53,724 bases of DNA from an uncultured Armatimonadota bacterium. GTDB taxonomy: Bacteria > Armatimonadota > Armatimonadia > Armatimonadales > Armatimonadaceae. The position numbers and the translations under genes were made by a program. Of the stretch, positions 1-8,443 are shown one piece after another (the stretch's first letter is position 1; every line of letters starts with the position of its first letter). The DNA lies in assembly GCA_903910385.1 (NCBI GenBank), contig CAIVZM010000071.1, positions 1 to 53,724 on the forward strand, given 5' to 3'. Under the pieces are notes generated by a model. That model was not told the origin of the DNA, did no database searches, and saw only the letters and a program-made list of their open reading frames with translations.

Positions 1-51
1 GGGCAAGAATTGTTGACAGAAATCGTCTACTTTGCAGAACAGATGCAGTAA
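1..51 (+). CDS. 3' end of an unidentified gene (partial)
   Basis: An open frame enters from the left edge and stops with TAA at 49-51, giving a 16-residue C-terminal tail ending IVYFAEQMQ. The tail is too short to assign a family. It is followed by an inverted repeat at 65-115 that could end its transcript. Codon choice looks normal, but a chance open frame of this length cannot be excluded. Confidence 0.35.
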   Translation, partial: GQELLTEIVYFAEQMQ

Positions 52-64
52 ACTGGACATGGGG

Positions 65-115
65 CGGGCTTTCTTTGGAGTGCGGTGTGGTAACTACACT
101 CTATCCGAAAGCCCG
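65..115 (+). terminator. Inverted repeat, possible terminator or structured leader
   Basis: A perfect 9-bp stem CGGGCTTTC (65-73) / GAAAGCCCG (107-115) encloses a second 5-bp stem GAGTG (78-82) / CACTC (97-101). It is followed by TCTTATCCC rather than a clean T-run. It lies between the partial gene ending at 51 and the dehydrogenase starting at 204, so it may end the first or be part of the leader of the second. Confidence 0.4.
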
Positions 116-203
116 TCTTATCCCGAACTCACGTTATTTAACCATCCGGGCGATGGTCTGAAAATCTGGTACGCCTTAGGGGCATTCAGGGTATAACGAA
201 TCT

Positions 204-956
204 ATGAACCAGATAGACCTTCAAGGCCGGAAGGCTGTGATCACGGGCGGGGCGCGTGGAATCGGATACGCGATAGCGAAGCGATTTCTTCAGAGCGAGG
301 CGCAGGTGGCGTTGTGGGATATGGATGGCGAACGATTGGCGCAGGCGGCATCGGAACTGTCCGTTCTGGGCGTCGTACATACGGAAAAAATGGATGTTAC
401 CCGTGAAGCGGATATCGCCAGCGCTCTCGCAAATACCATCGGAGCGCTCGGCGGTCTGGATATCGTGGTAAATAACGCCGGAATCACCGGCCCGAACGCT
501 ATGACCTGGGAATATCCGGTCGCTGACTTCCGGAATGTGATCGAAATCGACTTGATTGCGGTATTTCTCGTCTGTCGCGCCGTAGTTCCTGAATTATTGA
601 AGAACGGTTATGGGCGTATTGTCAATATCGCTTCCATGGCGGCGAAAGATGGGAACGCCAATGCCGCCGCCTACTCAGCGGCGAAGGCTGGGGTAGTCGG
701 ACTAACCAAATCGCTGGGCAAGGAACTGGCAGGGAAGGGCATTCTGGTGAATGCCGTCGCCCCCGCTGCCGCAAAAACGGAGATTTTCGACCAGATGAGT
801 CAGTCCCATATCGACTGGATGCTTTCCCGCATTCCTATGGGGCGTTTTGTCGAAGTGGACGAAATCGCCGCTCTGGTGACCTGGCTCTCTTCGGAAGATT
901 GTTCGTTCTCGACCGGCGCGGTCTACGATATTTCCGGTGGGCGAGCGACCTATTAA
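204..956 (+). CDS. Short-chain dehydrogenase/reductase (SDR)
   Basis: A 250-residue classical SDR, the usual length for the family: a cytosolic NAD(P)-dependent oxidoreductase with a Rossmann fold. Visible motifs are the cofactor-binding TGGARGIG at residues 14-21, NNAG at 90-93, and the catalytic set Ser144, Tyr157, Lys161 (YxxxK). An acidic D39 after the second strand favours NAD over NADP. The C-terminus carries the usual G-x-x-x-D-I-S-G-G pattern. No strong ribosome binding site precedes the ATG. Substrate cannot be read from sequence; sugar, uronate and 3-oxoacyl reductases all share this architecture. Given uxaC and uxaA 13-23 kb away, a role in sugar-acid metabolism is possible but only inferred. 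Confidence 0.9.
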   Translation: MNQIDLQGRKAVITGGARGIGYAIAKRFLQSEAQVALWDMDGERLAQAASELSVLGVVHTEKMDVTREADIASALANTIGALGGLDIVVNNAGITGPNAMTWEYPVADFRNVIEIDLIAVFLVCRAVVPELLKNGYGRIVNIASMAAKDGNANAAAYSAAKAGVVGLTKSLGKELAGKGILVNAVAPAAAKTEIFDQMSQSHIDWMLSRIPMGRFVEVDEIAALVTWLSSEDCSFSTGAVYDISGGRATY

Positions 957-967
957 AGGCGCTCGCC
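940..967 (+). terminator. Hairpin overlapping the SDR stop codon
   Basis: GGCGAGCG (940-947) pairs perfectly with CGCTCGCC (960-967), enclosing the TAA stop at 954-956, followed by TGATTTAC. It sits between convergent genes (SDR on plus, PhyH protein on minus). The T-tract is weak, so termination is only likely. Confidence 0.45.
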
Positions 968-1027
968 TGATTTACACCGTTATTCTGTTATCTTGTATCA
1001 ATGGAGAAGGTGTTTTTCCTCTCCAGC

Positions 1028-1828
1028 CTAAATGTGCGGCCAGAGTTTGGCGAAAGGCTCACCATAAGAAATCGTCCCATCATCCGCGTTTGACCCTGTC
1101 AGTACCGGGTGACCGATGCCGTTCACCTGCCTGCCGAAGTAATCATCCGGCACGGAATCTGCATTCAAGAAGTGCAGGGCAACCCCTGCTCGTTCCTTGT
1201 TCGTCAGGTTCGCCCCGGTAGCATGAGGAGTGCCGTAGCAAAAGAAAAGAGCGCCGCCCGCTGGAAGTTCGACGGTAACCGCCTGTGATTCGTCCGGCCA
1301 GCACCGGATATGGTGATCGCTATCGGGATCGCGTTGATGCTCCAGATTTTGATCGAAGACGCCGGGAATAACGCGCATCGTCCCATTGGCAATGGTGGCA
1401 TCATGGACAGCGGTCCAGATTGCGGTTCCCTTAAGCGGATCGGGAATCTTGAAATAGGCGTTGTCCTGATGCCAGTTCGTTCCCGCTCCGTGCTTGCCTG
1501 GCTTCAGAAACGCCTGATCCAGATGCAGAGTCGCGTTATCGCCCAGAAGCTGACTCAAAGCGACTTTGATCTGCGGCGCGAACGGCATTGCGCGGAAGAA
1601 GCGACTGTGAGGCGCCATCGGGCAAATCTGAAGATTCGCTTTCGTTTGAGAGTGCGTTTTGCCGTCTCCGTCCGTCGCGACATTACGCAGAAGACCCTCG
1701 TTTTTCAGGCGATCCAATTCCGCTCGTATAGCGCTGATTTCCGCCTCGCTCCAGAAATCAGGAATAGCGACCCACCCCTGAGATTGAAACTGCCTGATCT
1801 GATCTTCGGAAAATCCGGTAAATGGCAT
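1028..1828 (-). CDS. Phytanoyl-CoA dioxygenase (PhyH) family protein
   Basis: A 266-residue Fe(II)/2-oxoglutarate-dependent oxygenase of the PhyH family, a double-stranded beta-helix enzyme that hydroxylates small molecules using oxygen and 2-oxoglutarate. The iron-binding triad is readable: His120-x-Asp122 in NWHQDN and distal His202 in YGTPHATG. Arg213 in the following segment is placed to bind the 2-oxoglutarate carboxylate. No signal peptide is visible, so it is probably cytosolic. It is convergent with the SDR gene and separate from yraN by about 110 bases. PhyH relatives act on very diverse substrates (lipids, amino acids, ectoine, secondary metabolites), so the substrate is unknown. 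This is the first of three PhyH genes in the window. Confidence 0.9.
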   Translation of the reverse strand: MPFTGFSEDQIRQFQSQGWVAIPDFWSEAEISAIRAELDRLKNEGLLRNVATDGDGKTHSQTKANLQICPMAPHSRFFRAMPFAPQIKVALSQLLGDNATLHLDQAFLKPGKHGAGTNWHQDNAYFKIPDPLKGTAIWTAVHDATIANGTMRVIPGVFDQNLEHQRDPDSDHHIRCWPDESQAVTVELPAGGALFFCYGTPHATGANLTNKERAGVALHFLNADSVPDDYFGRQVNGIGHPVLTGSNADDGTISYGEPFAKLWPHI

Positions 1829-1941
1829 AACGATCGATCTCTATCCTTTAAGATTTATGCTGATATTACGGTTTTTTTTCCCAAAATAACAGGGGATAGC
1901 CGATTTTCCGTCCCGGCGATACCTCGTTACTCCTGGATACA

Positions 1942-2372
1942 TCATTCGCCCAGATTCTCCGGCGCGAAAAATGCTCCCTGTATCAGGTCGATATGCGCCA
2001 CCAATCCGGCGGAATCGAGGGTCACCGCTACCACATCGAAGCGCAGGGAGATTTCTTCCGCGCCGGACAACAGGTGGTTTCTCAGGGCGTACTGCCATGC
2101 AAGCCGGGCTACCTGACGCTGTTTCGACGGAGTGACCGCCTCCGCTGGAGCGACAGAACCGGGACGTCCCTGACGGGATTTCACTTCGATAAAGCAAAGC
2201 GTTTCCCTGTCCATGCCACAATATCGAGTTCACCTGTTCTGCCAAATCGCACATTGGCGTCCGCGATACGGTAACCGCACCGTTCCAGATACGCCTGCGC
2301 TGCTATTTCGCCGATTTTACCGTGCATTTTGCGGCGGTTCTCCGGAGTATCCATACACCAATGATACTTCAT
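1942..2372 (-). pseudogene. yraN: YraN family (UPF0102) endonuclease-like gene, frameshifted
   Basis: Two overlapping minus-strand frames together make one YraN protein. The upstream part (2372 down to about 2212, likely starting at the ATG at 2352-2354) carries G-x-I-G-E-x-A-A and the GELDIVA motif. The downstream part continues in a different frame with CFIEVKSRQG and the conserved K-Q-R-x-x-x-R-L-A helix, ending at 1942. The join falls near 2210-2216, where GCATGGACAGGG would need one extra G to read GELDIVA-W-D-R-E-T-L-x-F-I-E-V-K. The family is a restriction-endonuclease-like fold (GEhD...EVK) of uncertain cell role, normally about 120 residues, which matches the repaired length. Either a genuine single-base loss or a sequencing error explains it. 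Confidence 0.85.
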
Positions 2373-2488
2373 TATGCCCGCAACAACTGTGGACGCTTGC
2401 TCTGCAGGGCGTTATTTGGGTAGAATCATGCGGCGACGCATTGTGGCGACGTGACAGACCGGAACGCTCGGAACGTAAAGGATTACCG

Positions 2489-3937
2489 ATGGAGCAACAA
2501 TTTGACCGGCGGAACGTTGGGACGCAACAAAAAGCGCTGGCTATCAACCTGGACAACAGTAAATATGGGGCATTCGCTGAAATAGGGGCGGGGCAGGAAG
2601 TTGTCCGCTGGTTTTTTCAAGTAGGAGCCGCCGCAGGGACAATCGCTAAAAGTATGTCCGCCTATGACATGGCGGTAAGCGATGCAATTTACGGACACTG
2701 CAAACGTTATGTATCGCGGGCGCGTTTGCAATCCATGCTTGACCATGAGTATGAATTGCTGGTGCAACGCCTTGATGCCCCCCGTGGGGAGAATACAGAG
2801 TTTTTCGTCTTTGCCGATACGGTAGCGGCGCGTGGTTTCCGGGGAAATGAGGAATGCCACGGGTGGATGGGTATCAAGTTTCAAACTGAGCCGCGCACGG
2901 AACCACACCAGATTCTGATTCACGTGCGAATGCTGGATCGGGATAATGTGACCCAGCAACAGGCGCTGGGTGTGGTTGGGGTCAATCTGATCGATGCTGC
3001 GTTCAACTGCCATGATGATACCGATCGATTACTCGACTGTCTTCTCGATGATCTTTCACTGGCGCGGCTGGAAGTGGATATGATCGTCTTTCAAGGCTCT
3101 GATTACGCGAAGTTGGATCAGAGAGTGGTTGCTCTCAAACTAGTTCAGAAGGGTCTGAGCAATGCAGTTATGTTTTCGCCGGAAGGAGAAATCCTGCAAC
3201 CATCTGAGGCGCTGTATAAAAAACCGGTTTTGGTGGAACGTGGCAGTTTCCGCCCGGTAACGCATGTCAATGTCGATATTCTGGAATGCGCTCGTCAACA
3301 GTTCCTGAGCGATCCGGCTTACCGCGAAGAAGAGCCTGTCACGCTGATGGAACTGACCATGAATAATCTGCGTGCACGCGGCGAAATCGACTACGATGAT
3401 TTTCTGGCAAGGGCGGAAATGATCGCCGCAACGGGTTGTAACGTCCTGATCTCGAACTACTTCGAGTACTACCGATTGGTGGCATACCTTTCCCGATTCA
3501 CCGCCAAGCGCATCTGTCTTGCCCTCGGTATTCCGAGCCTACGCGATATTTTCGACGAAAAATACTATCAGGATCTGGACGGAGGAATACTGGAAGGCTT
3601 CGGGCGACTGCTCAAAAATGACATGAAAATGTTCGTTTATCCGTTGAAGGATACGACCACCGGGCAGTTGATCAACCTTTCCAAACTTCGGGTAGACCCG
3701 AAAATCCGAAATCTCTACGAACATATCATTGAAAATGGCTATGTGGAGAGTATCGATTACTATAATCGGGACTTTTTGCACATTTTTTCGCGCGATGTTC
3801 TGGATCGAATCGCACAGAACGATCCTTCCTGGGAAACGATGGTTCCGGTCGAAGTGGCGCGTCTGATCAAGGAACGCGGGTATTTCGGCTATAAAATAGA
3901 CGCCCGTTGCTCCAGTACCGAAACCCCTTCTCTATAG
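2489..3937 (+). CDS. Conserved protein of unknown function (482 aa)
   Basis: I recognise the N-terminus (FDRRNVGTQQKALAINLD then FAEIGAGQEVVRWFF) as a widely conserved bacterial family that databases label inconsistently, for example as TonB-dependent receptor or as a nucleotide adenylyltransferase. Neither name is supported here: there is no signal peptide, no beta-barrel pattern and no nucleotidyltransferase HxGH motif. It looks soluble and cytosolic. The open frame extends upstream to 2213 but that stretch overlaps yraN in antisense; the ATG at 2489 matches the conserved family start. Function should be left as unknown. Confidence 0.85.
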   Translation: MEQQFDRRNVGTQQKALAINLDNSKYGAFAEIGAGQEVVRWFFQVGAAAGTIAKSMSAYDMAVSDAIYGHCKRYVSRARLQSMLDHEYELLVQRLDAPRGENTEFFVFADTVAARGFRGNEECHGWMGIKFQTEPRTEPHQILIHVRMLDRDNVTQQQALGVVGVNLIDAAFNCHDDTDRLLDCLLDDLSLARLEVDMIVFQGSDYAKLDQRVVALKLVQKGLSNAVMFSPEGEILQPSEALYKKPVLVERGSFRPVTHVNVDILECARQQFLSDPAYREEEPVTLMELTMNNLRARGEIDYDDFLARAEMIAATGCNVLISNYFEYYRLVAYLSRFTAKRICLALGIPSLRDIFDEKYYQDLDGGILEGFGRLLKNDMKMFVYPLKDTTTGQLINLSKLRVDPKIRNLYEHIIENGYVESIDYYNRDFLHIFSRDVLDRIAQNDPSWETMVPVEVARLIKERGYFGYKIDARCSSTETPSL

Positions 3938-3964
3938 TTGGAAAAGGGCAGGGTTGGGATAGAG

Positions 3965-6334
3965 CTATGCGCCATCGCCGGGACGCGGACTGTGAGATTT
4001 GCAGTAAGTCTTCGGTACAAGTGAAGGCGCAATTGTGCGGCTTACTCTTTCGGGACACCAACGCGTGGCGAGTTTTCCGCTATCCGGACAAAGTTCTACC
4101 GTCACCTTTTTCTCGTCCTCGGAATCGGAGGAGGGTTCGGATTCGTGACGGGGAGTCGGTTCCGGAGTAGGTGTAGCGGTTCGCTCGCTCTCGGCGCTGG
4201 TATCGGATCGGGGTTCCGGACGCGATTCTCGTCTGGAAGACTCGTCGGAATCACGTTCCTTTTGTTCCGGGGCGGGTGTGGCGCGTGGAATATTGATCTC
4301 GCGAGAACTGCTATCCGACGATCTGGCATCGGACTTTGACGCTTCCGGTTTTCCGTCCGATGCTAGTTTCGCCTTGACATCCGCATTCGATGGCACGACA
4401 TTTTCCGGAGCGACGCGTAAAGTCTCCTTATACGTCTGCTGAATAGGGACGGCGGCAAGCATAAACTGCGACCATATAGGAGCGCAATACGTCCCGCCGA
4501 ACGATCCCTGATCGAGCGACTCATAGATAGCGCGTTTTACTTTTTGACCGTTGCGGGTCACCATTCGCATCCGCTTCCCACATGCCCAGACAATGGTCGT
4601 CAATTCAGGGGTATAGCCGCTGAACCAGATATCACGACGTTCGCTGGTGGTTCCGGTCTTGCCATGCGCATCGGGAACGTTCGCAGCCATTTTTCCGGTT
4701 CCTTCCAGCACGACTCCACGTAGCATCGAACTGATATCCACGGCGACCGATTCGGGAATCACCTGTTTAGTGACCTGCGGGGCGTTATTTTCGATAGTTG
4801 CCCCTTCGGCGTCCACTACGCGGATTATCGCCATCGGTCGTGCGAAGTTTCCTCCGTTGGCAAAGACCGAGTATGCGCCCGCCATCTCGAGTGGAGACAC
4901 TTCCGACGCGCCAAGAGCGAGAGGGAGGCTCGCTTCCAGTTTGGATTCGATTCCCAGGCGACGGGCGACATCGATTACCTTACGAGGACCGATATCGTTG
5001 CAAACTCTGACGGCAGGGATATTGATCGAGTTGATAAGTGCGTTGCGAATGCTGACCTCGCCTCCATAGTCAGCATCATCGTTACGCGGGGAGTAGCCCC
5101 GAAAGTTGACACGGTCGTTGCTGACCATGTAGTACGGATCGTACTTGCCGGTCTCGAAAGCGGCGGCATAGACGATCGGCTTGAAGGTGGAACCGGGCTG
5201 TCGGCGTCCCTGAGTCACATTGTTAAACTGATCTTTATCCCAATCCAGTCCTCCGACCATCGCTCGAATGTACCCGGTCTTGGGCTCGATGCTCACCAGA
5301 GCCGCTTCCGTAATACCTTGATCTCTGCCACGATAGACGCCGGCAGTAATCGCTTTCTGAGCGGCTATCTGCATACTGTAATTCAAGGTTGTGTAAACTT
5401 TGAATCCATTATTATATATAGCTTCTCTGCCGTACTTCGCCTTGAGAAGTCGGAGAATGTAATTGGTGAAATACGCCGCCTTGAAGTTGGTATTTTCTGG
5501 GTCCGGTTCCGGCGCGATTTTAGGCTTCTCCGTCAGCGCCGTCTTTACCGCCGCCGATTTTTCCGGATTGAGTTGTCCCATTTTCGTCAGGACTACATTC
5601 CGGCGGCGTACAGCAGCTTCAAGATTGCGGAAGGGGTCAAATGCTACCGGACGCTGCGGGAGACCTGCCAGAAGAGCGGCCTCAGCAAGGGTTAGTTTGT
5701 CCAGTGGCTTGTTAAAATACACCTTCGAGGCGGCCTGAATGCCATAAGCGCGGGAACCGTAGTAAACCTCGTTGAGGTACATTTCCAGAATCTGCTCTTT
5801 GGAAAAGTTCTTTTCGATTTCCACCGAAAGCATGATTTCCTGAAGCTTGCGGCTGACGGTCTTGCGTTTATCGTTCAGAATCAGGTTCCGGGTAAGTTGC
5901 TGAGTCAGGGTGGAAGCCCCCTCGCTCATGCGCCCATTGGTGACATTGCGGTACATGGCGCGACCGATCGCCCAGAGATCGACGCCTGAATGTTCATAAA
6001 AGCGCTCATCCTCAATAGCGATCGTCGCATCCTTGACGATTTCCGGAATCTTTTCAACCGGGACATACTCCCGATACTTACCATAGACTTCGCCCAGGAG
6101 AATTGGCTGACCGGTTTTGGGGTCTTTGTCAGTCGCAAAAATTTGCGTTACGCCACCCGGCTGATAATCGACCAGCGAATCGAGCGACTGCACGGTTTTT
6201 TGCGTTTCACGGAAGACGTAAGCGGCATACAGAGCCGCCGCCGTTGCCGTGAGCAATATAGACAGCGCAATCAATCCGAAGAGGATTTTGATGCGCCCCC
6301 ACCAGCTATTTTCCTTGCGTTGACGCTTCACCAT
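3965..6334 (-). CDS. Penicillin-binding protein 1A (glycosyltransferase/transpeptidase)
   Basis: A 789-residue class A PBP, which polymerises glycan strands and crosslinks peptides in the periplasm. Order: basic N-terminus and one membrane helix (about 15-40); GT51 glycosyltransferase with catalytic Glu108 in IAIEDERF and the STLTQQLTRN motif (141-150); then the transpeptidase with Ser382-TFK, Ser436-I-N and Lys559-TGT. A long low-complexity tail from about residue 640 is rich in Ser, Glu, Arg and Pro, and ends with a two-cysteine motif, LCPDSGKLATRWCP, seen at the end of other PBP1A-like proteins. All catalytic residues are present. It lies 46 bases downstream of the neighbouring 654-residue gene on the same strand and may be cotranscribed with it. 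Confidence 0.96.
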   Translation of the reverse strand: MVKRQRKENSWWGRIKILFGLIALSILLTATAAALYAAYVFRETQKTVQSLDSLVDYQPGGVTQIFATDKDPKTGQPILLGEVYGKYREYVPVEKIPEIVKDATIAIEDERFYEHSGVDLWAIGRAMYRNVTNGRMSEGASTLTQQLTRNLILNDKRKTVSRKLQEIMLSVEIEKNFSKEQILEMYLNEVYYGSRAYGIQAASKVYFNKPLDKLTLAEAALLAGLPQRPVAFDPFRNLEAAVRRRNVVLTKMGQLNPEKSAAVKTALTEKPKIAPEPDPENTNFKAAYFTNYILRLLKAKYGREAIYNNGFKVYTTLNYSMQIAAQKAITAGVYRGRDQGITEAALVSIEPKTGYIRAMVGGLDWDKDQFNNVTQGRRQPGSTFKPIVYAAAFETGKYDPYYMVSNDRVNFRGYSPRNDDADYGGEVSIRNALINSINIPAVRVCNDIGPRKVIDVARRLGIESKLEASLPLALGASEVSPLEMAGAYSVFANGGNFARPMAIIRVVDAEGATIENNAPQVTKQVIPESVAVDISSMLRGVVLEGTGKMAANVPDAHGKTGTTSERRDIWFSGYTPELTTIVWACGKRMRMVTRNGQKVKRAIYESLDQGSFGGTYCAPIWSQFMLAAVPIQQTYKETLRVAPENVVPSNADVKAKLASDGKPEASKSDARSSDSSSREINIPRATPAPEQKERDSDESSRRESRPEPRSDTSAESERTATPTPEPTPRHESEPSSDSEDEKKVTVELCPDSGKLATRWCPERVSRTIAPSLVPKTYCKSHSPRPGDGA

Positions 6335-6380
6335 GAAATCGATCCATTTTCAGAAGGGGATCGCCTCCCCCTCTAAAAAA

Positions 6381-8345
6381 TTACCTCTTGATGTACTTCC
6401 GCTTGTTCCGGTCTGTTCCCAGATCACGCTTACGGACATCAAAGCGCCACTGAGGTTGCCCCGGCTTCTGCGCGAAAGAAAGATAGTTGGAAAGGATAGA
6501 GGCTAGTTTCCGCCGTGTGACGCGGCGGATGACATTGACTTCCGTCATTAACTGGACAAAATCCAATCCTTTTGGTTGTGATTCCAGAACTTCGCTCACG
6601 ATATCGAAGGTCGCCATGTCGCCACCCTCCGCCTGCTCCCGTAGACCCAGAAGTTCCGGCATTCGCTCTGGAGCGATCCCGACCTGCGGATCAATTTCAT
6701 CACGCGGTTCAAAGCGGAATTCATAAGGTCGCGCCGTCTTATGCAAGTAAAAGACGGAACCGGAATCCGCTCCAAGGAACTCATACAGACCAAAGAGATT
6801 GAAAGCCAGACGGACATCGCGCTCACTATTGACGATGACTCCGTGCGTTTCGCCATTCGGGTCACGTACCATAATCTCGATTACCGTGGCGTCGCTGGGG
6901 AAAAAGCCTTCGGGAATCTGACACAGCGGAAAGGCTCCGATGTCCTTGTGGTGCGCCTTGACCACCAGACGGATACTAGCATCGTCGGCGGAAGCCTCAC
7001 CGGTGTAGCGACCCTCATCATCTCCGGCATCCTGAGCGAGCGGGTTCAAAGAGTCCGTTTTCAGGGTTCCGGCGTAGCCTTCATCCTCGATTTCCTCGTC
7101 CATGATTTCGCCGTCCATCGAAACGAACTGCAAATTGGGGAAGGAAAGATATTCGGGGATAGAGTAGACGAACAGCGGCAGAGAATTAGCTTCACGGAAG
7201 CGTCCCGATCCCACATACTGGAAGCGTTCATCGGACTTGAGACGCTCCAGCAAGGTTGCGACATCCACCCGATACGACGGGTCGCCAGGGAGGACTTCAT
7301 ACCGTAATCCCAGTAACTCGCTGACCTCGGTGGCTGCGCCACGTTCGACCAGGATCGCTTCAATCGCTTTCAAATCCGCCTCGGTTACTTCGAGCGGCGG
7401 CGCGACCTGAGAAATCGGAGCTGGTGGAACCTCCACAGGCGCTGTTTCCACAGGCGTCTCTATAGTGGTGACGACTGGGACCGCTTCTGCAACGGCAGGA
7501 GCGACAAGCGCTACAGGCGTGGGCGCAATTTCTTCCGGTTCTTCCAGTGCAAATGTCGCCGCTTTTTCCTCAATCGCCGCTTCCAAGCGGGTCGTGTGGG
7601 AGGTCGTAAGCCATCGACCGCCGTGTTTCCCACTTAGCCAGACCAACCGCGGGTCTGCGAGGCAGGCAGAAAGATGTGCGGCAGGATCATACTTATCGCC
7701 CAGTGACAGAAAAGCGAGAATGCCCAGAATCTTGTGAGGAACGGCGCGTTTGGCGGCGCTGACCAGACGGTATGTCGCTTCCCCATATCTCTCCGCAGAC
7801 CATCCGACCTTTGTGGAGGCGTTTCGATACGGAGCGATAATGGAAGTAGCGAGTTTGTTGTCGCTGAGCACTTCCGCTTCATTCTCGCCGTCCACGAGTG
7901 GGAGCCAGGCGGTCAGACCATATTCGCTGTTTCCAGCGCGGAAATATTTATGCTGGTTCTGTACCGCTCGGGGGACGGAGTGTAGATAGACCTCACTCGG
8001 TCGATTATAAATAATGGAGAGTTCGGTCGCCAGTTGGACGATAGACAGGGGACGACCTGCGGACTGTAAGACCGTGTCCAATGTACCTTCGACCGGACGT
8101 GAACGATCCAGGTATCGCGCCTTCAAGTCCCAGAGGCGATCAATAGTCAAAAAGCGTGGCGAATGCGTCAGCGCCCCGCGTACTGCCGGCACAGTGATCC
8201 GCGGATTGTTGATTTCTAGCGTTATTTCCGATATTTTGGACGCCTCGCCGCGCTCCAATAAGGCAGTATAAACCAGATCGCACAAATATTCCTCGGCGAG
8301 AAGCGCATCTGCAGACGCTCCTTCCGCCGCTGTCGTCGTAGCCAA
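6381..8345 (-). CDS. Large protein with repeated winged-helix-like modules
   Basis: A 654-residue protein I cannot assign to a named family. Residues about 15-150 contain two helical modules (the first from the YLCDLVYTALLERG region, the second around TLDTVLQSAGRPLS) whose pattern of three helices and a wing resembles HARE-HTH or RpoE-like winged helices. A third is near 325-395 and a fourth near 590-640. A Pro/Ala/Val/Glu-rich linker (about 265-325) separates halves. The C-terminus is strongly basic (RKRDLGTDRNKRKYIKR), compatible with nucleic-acid binding. There is no signal peptide or membrane segment. The next gene downstream on this strand is the PBP1A. DNA or RNA binding is an inference from fold-like patterns only. 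Confidence 0.8.
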   Translation of the reverse strand: MATTTAAEGASADALLAEEYLCDLVYTALLERGEASKISEITLEINNPRITVPAVRGALTHSPRFLTIDRLWDLKARYLDRSRPVEGTLDTVLQSAGRPLSIVQLATELSIIYNRPSEVYLHSVPRAVQNQHKYFRAGNSEYGLTAWLPLVDGENEAEVLSDNKLATSIIAPYRNASTKVGWSAERYGEATYRLVSAAKRAVPHKILGILAFLSLGDKYDPAAHLSACLADPRLVWLSGKHGGRWLTTSHTTRLEAAIEEKAATFALEEPEEIAPTPVALVAPAVAEAVPVVTTIETPVETAPVEVPPAPISQVAPPLEVTEADLKAIEAILVERGAATEVSELLGLRYEVLPGDPSYRVDVATLLERLKSDERFQYVGSGRFREANSLPLFVYSIPEYLSFPNLQFVSMDGEIMDEEIEDEGYAGTLKTDSLNPLAQDAGDDEGRYTGEASADDASIRLVVKAHHKDIGAFPLCQIPEGFFPSDATVIEIMVRDPNGETHGVIVNSERDVRLAFNLFGLYEFLGADSGSVFYLHKTARPYEFRFEPRDEIDPQVGIAPERMPELLGLREQAEGGDMATFDIVSEVLESQPKGLDFVQLMTEVNVIRRVTRRKLASILSNYLSFAQKPGQPQWRFDVRKRDLGTDRNKRKYIKR

Positions 8346-8443
8346 ACAATTGCCTCCAGGTTATATATCAGGAGTCCGCAGCGATACAAGAAATCGACAG
8401 GACAAATCCTCTGCGCTTTCTTACGTCTCCTGCATCCTGACCT

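Noticed and set aside
1310-2116. 268-codon plus-strand open frame
   Set aside because: It covers the PhyH gene and the yraN C-terminus in antisense; protein is Arg-rich and unlike any family.
2213-2488. Upstream extension of the 482-residue unknown protein
   Set aside because: It is antisense to yraN; the known family begins at MEQQFDRR.
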